A stretch of DNA of 64,000 nt from Phycisphaerae bacterium (GTDB lineage Bacteria; Planctomycetota; Phycisphaerae; FEN-1346; JAACEH01), in the NCBI GenBank assembly GCA_012729015.1, contig JAAYDY010000001.1:1-64000 (forward strand), given 5' to 3'. Of the stretch, positions 25,702 through 34,712 are shown one piece after another; position 1 is the first letter of the stretch; each line of letters starts with the position of its first letter. A program made the translations under genes and the position numbers. A model generated the notes under the pieces. The model made no database searches. It saw nothing but the letters and a program-made list of their open reading frames with translations, and was not told the DNA's origin.

Positions 25702-27163
25702 CGCCGTACCGTTCCAGGTAGTCCTTCACGCGCACCTTGCGCCGCGTGCTGTCGCTGCTCATGAACCGCACCTTCCCGAACACCGGCCGCTCGGGGCCCC
25801 AGGCCCGGTCGTACCGCCCCAGTACCCAGAACACGCCAGAATACGAGTTCGGATCGCAGCCGTCCAGGGCATAGCGGTTGTTCAGCTCGATCATCACCTC
25901 CAGGGCCTCCTGCGGCCTTCGGGTCCACTGGAGGATCTTCTTGCCCCAGAGCATCCGCAGATAGTTGTGCATCCGCCCCTCGCGGACAAGCTGCCGCTGG
26001 GCGGCGTTCCACAACGGATCGTGCGTGCCGGCCTGTTCGAACTCGGGCAGCCCGTAGCGGTACTCGCGCCGATCGCGGGCGTGCTCGCCCAGCGTCCGGG
26101 CCGCCCACGGCGGCAGGCTCTCGTAGCGGTCGTGGTCCTCGCGATGCCAGGCCATGTTGAAGCCGACCTCGCGCCACGTGACCGCCTGGTCGAGAAACGC
26201 CTCGGCCGACGCGCCGACACCCCACCACCCCTGGCGGCTGCCTGTGGCCCGACGCGACAGCCGCTCCGGCAACCACCCCTGGCTCTCCAGCACCGCCGCC
26301 GCCACCTCGTGGGCCGCAAGGTGTCCCGCGTGCAGGTAGGGCGACAGTCCGCTCGTGGCATCGAGGTCCGGATGGTTGCGGTCATCCGCATAGCGCGGCA
26401 ACTGCGCGGCGACAAACGCCTTGAGCCGTCGCAGCGCGGCCCGGCGCCCACCTGCGATCGCCGCCGGAGCCACCGCGTGGTCGATCGGCAACTCGGCCAG
26501 CGTGGCCCGGTCGCCGCGGAGCAGACTCGCCGAGGCCCGCGGCCACCGACGCGCCACCGACGCCGGCAACGACGTCAACGTCGGCAGCGCGAGCCGCGCG
26601 AAAGGGTTGGCCTGCGGGCGCTCGTGCAGGTGCTCGGGCAGTGTGCGCTGAAGCCATCGGCGGAAGGCGTGAGCCGTCGGATAGGCCCGATCCGCCGCCG
26701 CGAGCGGCAGTAGTCCGTTGGCGTCCACGCTCTCGACCAGCACAGGGCACCGGGCCGCCAGGCGCGTCGCCAGGGCCCTATGAGCCGCGTCCGGAAACTC
26801 GTCGGCCACAACGACGCACGCCTCGGCCCCCAGGGCCGCTGCCAGGGCCTCCCCGTCGCCGGCGCGGCGGTCCACATAGGGATAGTACAGGGCCGGTGCG
26901 TCGGCCATCGCGGCAGCGTTGTCGGCCATGCCCTGGAGCACGAAGGCGTGCGAGCGGTCCGTGTCCCATCGGCGGCCGCACGGCAGATGTTCGAGAACGA
27001 CCAGCGGCCGCCCGAGTTGCCGCGCCCACGCCACCGCCCTGTCCAGAGCGAAGTTCCACCGCGTGCGCCGGTGGGCCGTCATCCAATAGAGCACCCATCG
27101 CCCGTCGCCGCGAACGGGCCGGAAACTCGCGTCGCGAATCCGAATCTCTGGAACGGCCGTCAC
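25691..27163 (-). CDS. Class II CPD photolyase-like flavoprotein
   Basis: A 490-residue photolyase/cryptochrome-family protein. The N-terminal alpha/beta domain begins WVLYWMTAHRRTRWNFAL. The C-terminal FAD domain has SPYLHAGHLA, WREVGFNMAWH, DPLWNAAQRQLVREGRMHNY, LRMLWGKKILQW and LDGCDPNSYSGVFWVLGRYD, all typical of class II deoxyribodipyrimidine photolyases, which use FADH and blue light to repair UV dimers. GTG 27163, preceded by AAAGGGGGAC, gives the family length; the frame upstream runs through repeat DNA. It shares 11 nt with the downstream lyase gene, an odd functional pairing. Confidence 0.85.
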   Translation of the reverse strand: MTAVPEIRIRDASFRPVRGDGRWVLYWMTAHRRTRWNFALDRAVAWARQLGRPLVVLEHLPCGRRWDTDRSHAFVLQGMADNAAAMADAPALYYPYVDRRAGDGEALAAALGAEACVVVADEFPDAAHRALATRLAARCPVLVESVDANGLLPLAAADRAYPTAHAFRRWLQRTLPEHLHERPQANPFARLALPTLTSLPASVARRWPRASASLLRGDRATLAELPIDHAVAPAAIAGGRRAALRRLKAFVAAQLPRYADDRNHPDLDATSGLSPYLHAGHLAAHEVAAAVLESQGWLPERLSRRATGSRQGWWGVGASAEAFLDQAVTWREVGFNMAWHREDHDRYESLPPWAARTLGEHARDRREYRYGLPEFEQAGTHDPLWNAAQRQLVREGRMHNYLRMLWGKKILQWTRRPQEALEVMIELNNRYALDGCDPNSYSGVFWVLGRYDRAWGPERPVFGKVRFMSSDSTRRKVRVKDYLERYGDAE

Positions 27164-27244
27164 AGAGTCCCCCTTTCCACACCGTCTCCGCGCATCCCCG
27201 CCTCTCCCCTTCCAGGAAGAAGTCTCGAACGGACCCGGTCGCGC

Positions 27245-27360
27245 GGGTGCATCAACACCTCTGGGAAGCAGGTGCCGGATGCCCCTGCCACTCACGGGCA
27301 AGATGCCCGTGCCACGGCACACCCAGGTGCCGGGTGCCGTGCCTGCCCCGTCAGGCATGA
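27245..27360. repeat. Composite palindromic element (P1 family)
   Basis: Starts with GGGTGCATCAAC and runs through CCGGATGCCCCTGCCACTCA, CACGGGCAAGATGCCCGTG and GCCACGG, then a second palindrome (GGTGCCGGGTGCCGTGCC, with GCCTGCCCCGTCAGGC). It is colinear with the better-preserved element at 42471-42571. It fills the gap between the divergent photolyase and URO-D-like genes. Confidence 0.7.
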
Positions 27361-27443
27361 TTGTATCTGTGCGGCCGGATGCGGCATAGAATGTGTTCAA
27401 TGGGGTGGCTGAACGCCGCAAACGATACGAGGAGGAGAAGGCT

Positions 27444-28676
27444 GTGACCATCGCCGGAAACGAACGCGACACCCTGAGGCGTCTGGCGTCCCGCGTGGCC
27501 GAGGCCGCCGCCGACCCGGCACAGACCCACGTGGCCGACCTGTGGCGGCGGTTCAACCGCCTCGACGCCGCGGGGCCGATGGTGCTCGCGTTTCCCGAGG
27601 GCGGCTGGCGCGAACTGGTGCCCGAGTCGCTCTGCGTGTGCTCCGACCCCGTCCTCCGGCAATGGGAGCATCACCTGCGGTGCACCGTGTTCCGCATCAA
27701 CCAGATCGGCGACGACTGGCCGATCACACGGCGGCTGAGCGTGCGGCCCGTGGTGCGCGTCGGCGATTTCGGGCTCCAGGAGCGGCGCGATCGGACGGAC
27801 GAGGTCGGTTCGTTCCACTGGGATCCGCCCGTGAAGACCGAGGCCGATTTCGACAAGCTCCACATCCGCTCCGTCGAGGTGGACCGCGCGGAGACCGAGC
27901 GACGGCTCGCCCTGGCCGGCGACCTCTTCGGCGACCTGCTCGACGTCCGTCCCGGCGGCATGCTCTGGTGGACCGTCGGCCTGACGCAGGACCTGGTGTT
28001 CCTGCGCGGCCTCGACCAGATCATGTTCGACATGTACGACCGGCCGGAGTTCCTGCACCGGCTGATGGCCCTCCTGCGCGACGACATGATGCACCTGATC
28101 GACGTCTGCCAGGAGGCCGGCGTGCTGTCTCTCAACAACGGGCCCGACGACTACGTCGGCTCCGGCGGCGTCGGATGCACCGACGAGCTGCCGGCGGCCG
28201 ACTTCGACGGCGTCGTGCGGCCCAGGGACATGTGGTGCCTCGCCGAGAGCCAGGAGACCGTCGGCGTCGGCCCCGACCAGTTCGCAGAGTTCATCCTGCC
28301 GTACCAGTTGCCGCTGATGCGGCGGTTCGGCCTGGTCTGCTACGGATGCTGCGAACCGCTCGACAAGCGTTTCGACATGCTGCTGGAGCACGTGCCGCAC
28401 CTGCGTCGCGCGTCGGTGTCGCCGTGGTGCGACCGTGAGACCGCGGCCGCAAAGCTCCGCGGCCGCGCGATCTTCTCGTGGAAACCCAATCCGGCCCTGG
28501 TCTGCGCTCCGGTCCCGGCGTGGGACGAGGTCGAGCGCGTCACGCGCGACACCCTGCGGATCGCCAAGGGCTGTTGCGTGGAGATGATCCTGAAGGACAC
28601 GCACACGTTCTGCAACGACCCGACGCGCATCGGCCGCTGGGTCCGCACCGTCCGCCGCATCGCCGAAGAGTTCTAG
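27444..28676 (+). CDS. Uroporphyrinogen decarboxylase-fold (URO-D/MtaA-like) protein
   Basis: A 410-residue TIM-barrel protein of the URO-D superfamily as found in anaerobic and planctomycetal genomes. Recognisable pieces are FDMYDRPEFLHRLMALLRDD, a long middle, CYGCCEPLDKRFDMLLEHVP and FSWKPNPALV. Many members are corrinoid or zinc-dependent methyltransferases (MtaA/CmuA type) rather than haem enzymes; C-Y-G-C-C-E may hold the metal. GTG 27444 follows GAGGAGGAGAAGGCT and is better than the upstream start in repeat DNA. Substrate and pathway are not indicated by neighbours. Confidence 0.7.
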   Translation: MTIAGNERDTLRRLASRVAEAAADPAQTHVADLWRRFNRLDAAGPMVLAFPEGGWRELVPESLCVCSDPVLRQWEHHLRCTVFRINQIGDDWPITRRLSVRPVVRVGDFGLQERRDRTDEVGSFHWDPPVKTEADFDKLHIRSVEVDRAETERRLALAGDLFGDLLDVRPGGMLWWTVGLTQDLVFLRGLDQIMFDMYDRPEFLHRLMALLRDDMMHLIDVCQEAGVLSLNNGPDDYVGSGGVGCTDELPAADFDGVVRPRDMWCLAESQETVGVGPDQFAEFILPYQLPLMRRFGLVCYGCCEPLDKRFDMLLEHVPHLRRASVSPWCDRETAAAKLRGRAIFSWKPNPALVCAPVPAWDEVERVTRDTLRIAKGCCVEMILKDTHTFCNDPTRIGRWVRTVRRIAEEF

Positions 28677-28697
28677 ACCCTGCCTGAAAACCGTAGC

Positions 28698-28795
28698 GTG
28701 GGCATCTTGCCCACAAGTGCCACGGGCAGGAAGGGGCCCATGGAAGGCGTAGACGGCGGGGCCAGGGCCCTGCCACGCACGGGCAAGAGGCCCGT
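28698..28795. repeat. Two P1-family palindromes
   Basis: GTGGGCATCTTGCCCAC (28698-28714) and CACGGGCAAGAGGCCCGTG (28778-28796) are members of the same GGGCAAGATGCCC family seen at 27293, 42520, 58391 and 61878. They lie in the 212-bp gap between the converging URO-D-like and PEP-CTERM genes and may act as terminators. Confidence 0.7.
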
Positions 28796-28888
28796 GCCAC
28801 GATCCATGCACAGCGGGCCGGCCCGCACGCAATCGGACCGACCCGCAGTAACCGTCACGCCGTCATGCGACGACGTGCGTGTTGCGAC

Positions 28889-29866
28889 TTACCGCTTCCG
28901 GCGAAGCACCAGGCCCATCAGGCCCAAGCCCAGCAGACCCATCGTCGCCGGCTCAGGAACCACGATGTTCGAGTTCAGGTAGAACGTGCCGACATACGAC
29001 TCGCCGGGGTTCAACGCCACGTGCTCGGTCCGCGATGCGCCGATGAACTCGCGCGGAGCGCCTGCGATGAACATACTCGCGTAGGTTCCGTTGTTGTCCG
29101 CGTTGCCGATGGAATCGGCCGGGTAGTACGCGATGGTGCTGCTGCCGGCCTCGAAGATCAGCCCGGCCGTCATGCCGAGGCCCTGCGACGCGGCGTTGTC
29201 GAGCACCGTCGCGCGGCCGTGAAGCGTGTCGGTCGTCACCAGACCCGTCGCGTTGCGATCCACGTTCTCATTGACCAGCCACGGACCGACATCCGTCCCG
29301 TTGTTCTGATACCGGTCGGCCATGCCGCTCGTGCCGTCAAGAACATAACCGTCCGCGCCGTGGTACCCCGTCCCCGCGGCCAGGCCCAGCCGCCAGTCCA
29401 TGAGGTTGTAGGGCTTCGTGGCCGTCGCGCTGATGTTGGTGATCGTGTTCGTCGCCGTCCACGAGGTTCCGCTGGCGTCGCTCATGTTGATCGTGAACCG
29501 CGTCACCACACTGAAGGAACCTTCCGTGTGGGCCGCTTCGAACACATAGCGGCTGGCCGACTTCTCGATTTCGGTCCAGCTCGTCATGGTCGAAATGCCG
29601 CTCTTCTGGACGATCCACATCCCGTCGCCCAGGGAACTCGTCGGCGAGTAGTTGTATCCGGACGCGTCAACGAAGCGCAGAAACTTCGTGCCGCCCGCCG
29701 CGGCCCGGACCACGTCCAGTTCCCACAGGGTGGTCGCACCGTCCTTGGCGGCAATGGTCATCGTCCCGGCACCGCCCACCGACAGATCGGCTCCGGAATA
29801 CTCCAACCCGGCCTGGCCGGCCGTCGCCACGAACAGAACGATAGCGAGACTCGCGATGTACCTCAT
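28889..29866 (-). CDS. PEP-CTERM sorted secreted protein
   Basis: A 325-residue exported protein with a signal peptide (MRYIASLAIVLFVATAGQA) and a C-terminal sorting tail VVPEPATMGLLGLGLMGLVL followed by a basic RRKR. PEP-CTERM tails are recognised by an exosortase, which is not in this window. The mature part is beta-rich and Thr/Ser/Asn-rich (about 270 residues), without a known enzymatic domain. ATG 29866 follows TTGGAGGAGAAGCT, and a good promoter lies 93 nt upstream. Such proteins usually decorate the cell surface or extracellular polymer. Confidence 0.85.
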   Translation of the reverse strand: MRYIASLAIVLFVATAGQAGLEYSGADLSVGGAGTMTIAAKDGATTLWELDVVRAAAGGTKFLRFVDASGYNYSPTSSLGDGMWIVQKSGISTMTSWTEIEKSASRYVFEAAHTEGSFSVVTRFTINMSDASGTSWTATNTITNISATATKPYNLMDWRLGLAAGTGYHGADGYVLDGTSGMADRYQNNGTDVGPWLVNENVDRNATGLVTTDTLHGRATVLDNAASQGLGMTAGLIFEAGSSTIAYYPADSIGNADNNGTYASMFIAGAPREFIGASRTEHVALNPGESYVGTFYLNSNIVVPEPATMGLLGLGLMGLVLRRKR

Positions 29867-29958
29867 AGCTTCTCCTCCAACAGATGTGCCGAGTTCATTC
29901 GCGCGAAGATGTGGTCTCAAGGCTGTGCGTCGAGGTGCATGCTCTGAGGTGTCATCGA

Positions 29959-29987
29959 AGTATAGCACGAATCTCGCAGCCGGTCAA
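29959..29987 (-). promoter_or_regulatory. Strong sigma-70-like promoter for the PEP-CTERM gene
   Basis: On the minus strand TTGACC (29987-29982), a 17-nt spacer and TATACT (29964-29959). The -35 sits inside an inverted repeat GGTC-GGTTTTTT-GACC, which might be an operator or a weak terminator for upstream transcription. The rest of the gap 29988-30125 is AT-rich and shows no gene. Confidence 0.65.
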
Positions 29988-30125
29988 AAAACCGACCCGC
30001 TTTTTGTGGACAAATGATCCACCCATGTGGACCACGACACACAGACAATGTAGTAACTAGTTGGCCGGCTTGTATTATTACACCCCGCTTGGCTGGTTTG
30101 TGAACGGACGACCCTGAAAACCGGG

Positions 30126-32357
30126 TCAGGGGGCGGGTGTTGGGGTCGCACCGGGTGCGGAATCCGGGGCTGACGGGGCGTCGTGGCCGGGTTCTTCCAG
30201 GTCGAACAGAAGGGACTGCGTGAGGTCGCCCCGGGACAGTTGGAGACGGTGGCGGGCCTTGCCAAACCCGTTCGGCGGCCGGGCCTCGGGCGTGGTCAGG
30301 ACGCAGACGCGGTCGGTTACGCCGTCGGCCGTGACGCGGAAGGCAATGGCCGGACCGGGGCGGCCCTCGGGGCGGACGGCGATGGGCCGCTCGTCCCCGG
30401 CGGCGCGGGGCACCAGGACGGCCACGAAGTAGAATCGGCCCGCCGTCGCGTGCTGCGCTTCGATCCGCGGGTGCGTGCCCATGGCGTGCGTGCGGATCTC
30501 CGCCACCTTCAGCGTCGCCTCGGGCGGCGACACCACGGCAAACTGGCCTGTGCCGCCGTCGGGCGTCGTCAGGGTGGCCACGCGGCCGGAGAGGTCCACG
30601 CGGTTGCCCGCGCCGGTGTGCAGGAAATGGCGGTACTGGTGCACCGGGGGCTCGCCGGCGGTTGCGGGGTTCTGCGGGCCGTTGGCGGCCTGGCCCGCGG
30701 GGGCCGGGTCGATCTCGTCGATCACCACGACATAGCGCGGCCGCCCGTCGCGCTTGCCGACGGCCAGGTACCGGCGGAACGTCGTCACGCCCATGGCGTG
30801 GCTGCCGTCGCCGACGACGAGCCCCCAGCCTGCCTTGTCGTCCACAAACGCCAGCGTGCGACCGCACGGAGCAGCCGCCTCGCGCCCGTCCATCTGAAAC
30901 AGATTATGTGCGGCGACACCGACGGTGGGCGTCAGGGTCGGCTCGCCGTCGGCTGCTTCCCAACCTGGGCCGCTGTCGATGGCCCAGCCCCAGCCGCAGG
31001 CGTGGAAAGTGAACTGGTTGACGTCCAGGTGCCAGCGGCCCAGGTGCGGCCGAGGCAGACAGCGGAAAGCGACCACGGCGTCGCCTGCCGGGTCGCCCCA
31101 GCCGCTGCGAAAGTAGGCCAGTCCGGCCGAGGGAAACTGTTTTCCGAGCGGCAGGGCCGGCGGCCCGGCGTCGGCCCGTTCGCCGGGATAGGCCAGGAGC
31201 GTCATCACGTCGCCGGCGCCCGGACCTGCGAAACTCGCATCCCCGGCGGCGGCACGGCCGAACGAGGCCCTGCCGCGGCTCCCGTGGGTCACGTCGTAGA
31301 GCCAGGCGTGTGCGGCGTTGTCGGGACACGCGGCGAACATCAGGGCCATGGCGTCCTGCGAGCCCAGGCCGCCGCCGGACTCGCCCGCCGGCAGGGTGCT
31401 CGGCCCCGGAAGCAACTCGTAGGCGGCCCAGGCCGGGACGCTGCCGAGGGCGGTTGCGGAGGCCAGGTCCACGCCATCCATCCGCCGCATCGCGATCGTG
31501 CACGGCAGCGCCGCCCCGAGGGCCCGCAGGGTCAGCTCGAAGCCTTCGATGCCGGCTCCGTCGCTGCCGAAGGCGTCGCGATAGTAGGCGCGAAGGCACG
31601 CCTCGGCGGTCGTCTGCCACGCGTTGCTCTGAAGGTAGTTGACCTCGCCGCGCAGGGCCAGGGCCATCAGCCCCAGTCCGCCGCCGCCCAGCGCCACGGC
31701 ATGGTGCCCGGCCATGCCTTCCTGGGCCGCGAGCTTGCCGAAGGTGCCGCCGTCGGGCGACATCGACGCCTCGATCTCGGTGGCCAGGGCGGCAAGCTGC
31801 CGCTGGATGGTCCGCTGCTCGGCGGCCGTCATGAACTCGTACGTCCAGTCGTAGGCCAGGGCCAGGCCAACGGCCAGGTCCCCTGCCCCGGCCACGCTGC
31901 GGTCGCGCCGCGGATATCCCTGCTCGCCCAGGGCCGCCAGCATCGCAATGGCCTTGCGGCTATAGTCGCGCTGGCCGGTCAGCAGGCCCGCCATCGCCAG
32001 CCGCTGGAGCACGTGCGGCATAGGGTCCGGCCCCGCCAATGCCGCCTTGCCGACGTCGGCGGGAGCCAGGGCCATGTGCTCGTCCGCGCGGCGAAGCAGC
32101 ATCTCGGCGATGCGGTCGTAGGGCTGGGTCGCGCGGCGGGCGCGGAGCGCGGCAACGTCGTCGGCCGCCAGGAGCAGCCGCGGGTGCCGCCCGTGCCACG
32201 CCTGGGCCTCGTCCAGGGTCAGTCGCCGCGACGCGGACGGCACCGACGGCCGCTCGATGGACGGGGACGGACGGGTGCCGTCGCCGCCCTGGCCGCACGC
32301 CGGGAAGGCGGGCAGCAGCAGGGTCGCAAGAACAAGACCGCGGATCCAGGTTCGCAC
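30126..32357 (-). CDS. Exported heparinase II/III-like lyase
   Basis: A 743-residue protein. The N-terminus has a signal (LVLATLLLPAFPAC, possibly a lipobox), an alpha/alpha toroid with R-H-P-R-L-L-L-A and AYDWTYEFMTAAEQR motifs typical of alginate/heparin lyase-like domains, and a C-terminal beta-sandwich containing GRWHLDVNQFTFHACGWGWA and the N-L-F-Q-M-D-G segment. GTG 32357 is preceded by GGAAAGGA; the much longer frame upstream is antisense to the CE15 gene. Uronic-acid polysaccharide cleavage outside or at the surface of the cell is the likely role. It lies divergent to the CE15 esterase, consistent with one degradation locus. Confidence 0.72.
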   Translation of the reverse strand: MRTWIRGLVLATLLLPAFPACGQGGDGTRPSPSIERPSVPSASRRLTLDEAQAWHGRHPRLLLAADDVAALRARRATQPYDRIAEMLLRRADEHMALAPADVGKAALAGPDPMPHVLQRLAMAGLLTGQRDYSRKAIAMLAALGEQGYPRRDRSVAGAGDLAVGLALAYDWTYEFMTAAEQRTIQRQLAALATEIEASMSPDGGTFGKLAAQEGMAGHHAVALGGGGLGLMALALRGEVNYLQSNAWQTTAEACLRAYYRDAFGSDGAGIEGFELTLRALGAALPCTIAMRRMDGVDLASATALGSVPAWAAYELLPGPSTLPAGESGGGLGSQDAMALMFAACPDNAAHAWLYDVTHGSRGRASFGRAAAGDASFAGPGAGDVMTLLAYPGERADAGPPALPLGKQFPSAGLAYFRSGWGDPAGDAVVAFRCLPRPHLGRWHLDVNQFTFHACGWGWAIDSGPGWEAADGEPTLTPTVGVAAHNLFQMDGREAAAPCGRTLAFVDDKAGWGLVVGDGSHAMGVTTFRRYLAVGKRDGRPRYVVVIDEIDPAPAGQAANGPQNPATAGEPPVHQYRHFLHTGAGNRVDLSGRVATLTTPDGGTGQFAVVSPPEATLKVAEIRTHAMGTHPRIEAQHATAGRFYFVAVLVPRAAGDERPIAVRPEGRPGPAIAFRVTADGVTDRVCVLTTPEARPPNGFGKARHRLQLSRGDLTQSLLFDLEEPGHDAPSAPDSAPGATPTPAP

Positions 32358-32540
32358 GAAAACGGTCCTTTCCGGTCGGCGAGCCAGGCCGACTCTATAG
32401 ACATCATCGCATCGAACGGCCCGAGGCTCTAGAAAAAAGCCTCGCCGGCAATCCACGACACCCGGTGCGGGCCTGCGGTGTTCCCTCACTGCAAGGACGC
32501 CGGCTCCGGCGACGCGACGGTCGCAACCCGGGGCCCCCTC

Positions 32541-33764
32541 ATGGAGGCATTCCCCGTGCGCCCATCCGAGCTGAAACTTCCCGACCCGCTGACGATGCTC
32601 GACGGAACGCCGGCGCGAACGCCGGACGACTGGTTCGCCCGTCGACGGCCCGAGTTGCAGCGGCTGTTCGAGCGGACCATGTACGGCGAGGCGCCTCCGC
32701 CGCCGCAGCGGCTCGTCGCTCGGACCCTGTGTCACGTGCCGGATTACCTCGACGGACAGGCGACCCTGCGCGAAGTGGATGTGCGGCTCGGAGGCGACGG
32801 CGCGCCGACGCTGCGGCTGCTGGTTGTGACGCCCAACGCGGCCGATGGCCCGGTCCCCTGCTTTGTCGGCCCCAACTTCTGCGGCAACCATACGCTCGTG
32901 CATTGCGACCATGTGGCCTTGCCGCGCGGCTACGTGCCCAATTGGTGTCCCGGCCAGGCGGCCAACCGGGCCACCGACGCCGGCCGCGGACGCCGGGTCG
33001 GACGATTCCAGATCGCCTACGCCGTCAGTCGCGGCTACGCCGTGGCCTCGTTCTACCACGGCGACGTGGACCCCGACCGGCCGGACTTCCGCGACGGGGT
33101 TCACGCCCACTACTACCGCCCGGGCCAGACGCGCCCGGAGGCGCACCAGTGGGGCACGATTGCCGCCTGGGCCTGGGGCCTGAGCCGCGCGGTGGACTAC
33201 CTCGTAACCGATCCGCGGATCGACCCGTCGCGCATTGCCGCCGTGGGCCATAGCCGCAACGGCAAGACCGCCCTGCTGGCGGGCGCCTTCGACGAGCGAA
33301 TCGCGCTGGTCGTCTCGCACCAGAGCGGGTGCGGCGGCGCGGCCCCGAGCCGCGGCGAGGTCGGCGAGTCGGTGCGGCAGATCAACACGGCCTTCCCGCA
33401 CTGGTTCAACAACGTGTTCAAGCAGTTCAACGATGGCCCCGAGCGGCTGCCGTTCGATCAGCATTGCCTGGTGGCGATGGTGGCTCCGCGTCCGTGTCTG
33501 CTGACCAATGCCGAGCAGGACCAGTGGGCGAACCCGGCGGGCCAGTTCGAGGTGCTCCGCGCCGCCGACCGGGTGTACCGGTTCCTGGGCGTCGAGGGGC
33601 TGGAGGCCGCGTCGATGCCGCCCTTGGGGCGACTGGTCAGCAGCCGCCTGGGCTACTGGATCCGCCCCGGACGCCATTCGATGGGCAACCAGGACTGGAG
33701 GGTCTTCCTGCGTTACGCCGACCGGCATTTCGCCGTCAACCGCCGCCGCAGACGCGGAGGCTGA
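32541..33764 (+). CDS. Glucuronoyl/acetyl esterase of CE15 type
   Basis: A 407-residue alpha/beta hydrolase. The nucleophile motif is VGHSRNGKTALLAGAFDERI. VSHQSGCGG follows, and FPHWFNNVFKQF and PFDQHCLVAMVAPRPCLL complete the CE15 signature. CE15 enzymes split ester bonds between 4-O-methyl-glucuronic acid and lignin alcohols. There is no signal peptide after ATG 32541 (no ideal ribosome site either; a GTG at 32478 is an alternative), so its cellular location is uncertain. It is divergent from the heparinase-like lyase and followed only by repeats. Confidence 0.75.
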   Translation: MEAFPVRPSELKLPDPLTMLDGTPARTPDDWFARRRPELQRLFERTMYGEAPPPPQRLVARTLCHVPDYLDGQATLREVDVRLGGDGAPTLRLLVVTPNAADGPVPCFVGPNFCGNHTLVHCDHVALPRGYVPNWCPGQAANRATDAGRGRRVGRFQIAYAVSRGYAVASFYHGDVDPDRPDFRDGVHAHYYRPGQTRPEAHQWGTIAAWAWGLSRAVDYLVTDPRIDPSRIAAVGHSRNGKTALLAGAFDERIALVVSHQSGCGGAAPSRGEVGESVRQINTAFPHWFNNVFKQFNDGPERLPFDQHCLVAMVAPRPCLLTNAEQDQWANPAGQFEVLRAADRVYRFLGVEGLEAASMPPLGRLVSSRLGYWIRPGRHSMGNQDWRVFLRYADRHFAVNRRRRRGG

Positions 33765-33773
33765 TCAGCCTCC

Positions 33774-33936
33774 GCGTGGGTCCGGGGACTTGCCCCACTT
33801 CTTGGCCCCTCCGCGTGGCTGCCCCTCGACGATGCTCGGGAACTGCGTCAAGCAGCCACCCTACGCGCTGCGAGCAGGGAGAACTGCTGACGCTTCTTGC
33901 TCGAGAATCCGCGTGGCTGCGAGCAGCCACCCTACT
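33774..33936. repeat. Cluster of P3 and P4 palindromic repeats
   Basis: CGCGTGGGTCCGGGGACTTGCCCC (P3-like, from about 33774), then a P4 element at about 33811-33864 (CCGCGTGGCTGC ... AAGCAGCCACCCTAC) and a short P4 palindrome at 33911-33935 (GCGTGGCTGC-GA-GCAGCCACCCTAC). The 197-bp gap between the CE15 gene and the MarR gene is almost wholly repeat. Confidence 0.8.
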
Positions 33937-33961
33937 TGTGGTACGTGTGGGGAGGGGAAGG

Positions 33962-34429
33962 TTACTTGCCGAAGATCATCTCGTCCACCTGACGCCTGGC
34001 AGCCGCATCGACCTTGTCGAGGATGTCGGTAAGAGTCCGCCATTCGTCCGGCGTCACACTGTCGAACAGATAGCGGTATCGGATCGCATTCTGTTTCCTC
34101 ACGGAGTCGAGGTAGGCGGTGCCTTGCTCGGTCAGGGCGAGGGGCTTCTCGCGGGCGTCACCGCTGGCCTTCTCCTCGGTCACGAGGCCATCATCCACCA
34201 ACCGCCGGACCATGTCGCTGACAGAACTGGCCGACATGCCGAAAATGACCCCCAGATCCTTTCGGGTGATCGGCGCGAAGCCGTGGATCAGCTCGAGCGC
34301 GAACATCTGCCGGTCGGAGTAATCGTCGCGCACAGGGCGATGAATCCGGACCCATTCGGCCAGCATTCTCGCCTTCAGACCGATGCCATAAACCTTTGTC
34401 AGCACTTCTGCTACAATCTTGTCGGTCAC
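33962..34429 (-). CDS. MarR-family transcriptional regulator
   Basis: A 155-residue winged-helix regulator: dimerisation helices at both ends and a central HTH (ITRKDLGVIFGMSASSVSDM, about 54-75) followed by the wing VDDGLVTEEKASGDAREKPLAL. GTG 34429 has AAGGA 11 nt upstream. Members sense small phenolics, oxidants or antibiotics and repress divergent genes. Here the divergent neighbour is the WXXGXW lipoprotein gene, and a dyad 30-60 bp upstream (34459-34489) is a candidate operator. The ligand is unknown. Confidence 0.85.
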   Translation of the reverse strand: MTDKIVAEVLTKVYGIGLKARMLAEWVRIHRPVRDDYSDRQMFALELIHGFAPITRKDLGVIFGMSASSVSDMVRRLVDDGLVTEEKASGDAREKPLALTEQGTAYLDSVRKQNAIRYRYLFDSVTPDEWRTLTDILDKVDAAARRQVDEMIFGK

Positions 34430-34458
34430 TTTTCGCCATTCCTTCGGAATTATTTCGC

Positions 34459-34489
34459 CAATAGTTAGACGAATTGTCCGTTACTATTG
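34459..34489. promoter_or_regulatory. Candidate MarR operator dyad
   Basis: CAATAGTTA (34459-34467) and TTACTATTG (34481-34489) form an 8-of-9 inverted repeat around the smaller palindrome GAC-GAATT-GTC. It lies upstream of the GTG start of the marR-type gene, in the AT-richest part of the divergent gap 34430-34712, where autoregulation would act. The rest of that gap shows no gene. Confidence 0.45.
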
Positions 34490-34712
34490 TGAGTGAATAA
34501 GGCAGCACTGATTCTAGTCCGACAAGGTGTACAACGCAAGAGAATCCGGACTATTCCGGCAGGTTTCGAGGCAGAGAGCAGCTCGTGCGGAGGCAGCCAC
34601 ACACGGAATATAGCCGCAGGACGACGACGGGATCGCCAGTGCTGCCTTGAACCTGTCGTCCAGCAGCGAATAATGGTAGAAGGCACAGCACGTCGCACGA
34701 AAGGAGTCTCCC

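Noticed and set aside
23329..25764. An 811-codon plus-strand frame
   Set aside because: Antisense to the heparinase-like gene and out of frame with the permease; no motifs.
26641..27412. Frames coding peptides such as HGQDARAT or RASCPCVAGP
   Set aside because: These are translations of the P1 palindromic repeats; the same peptides appear at every P1 copy in different frames.
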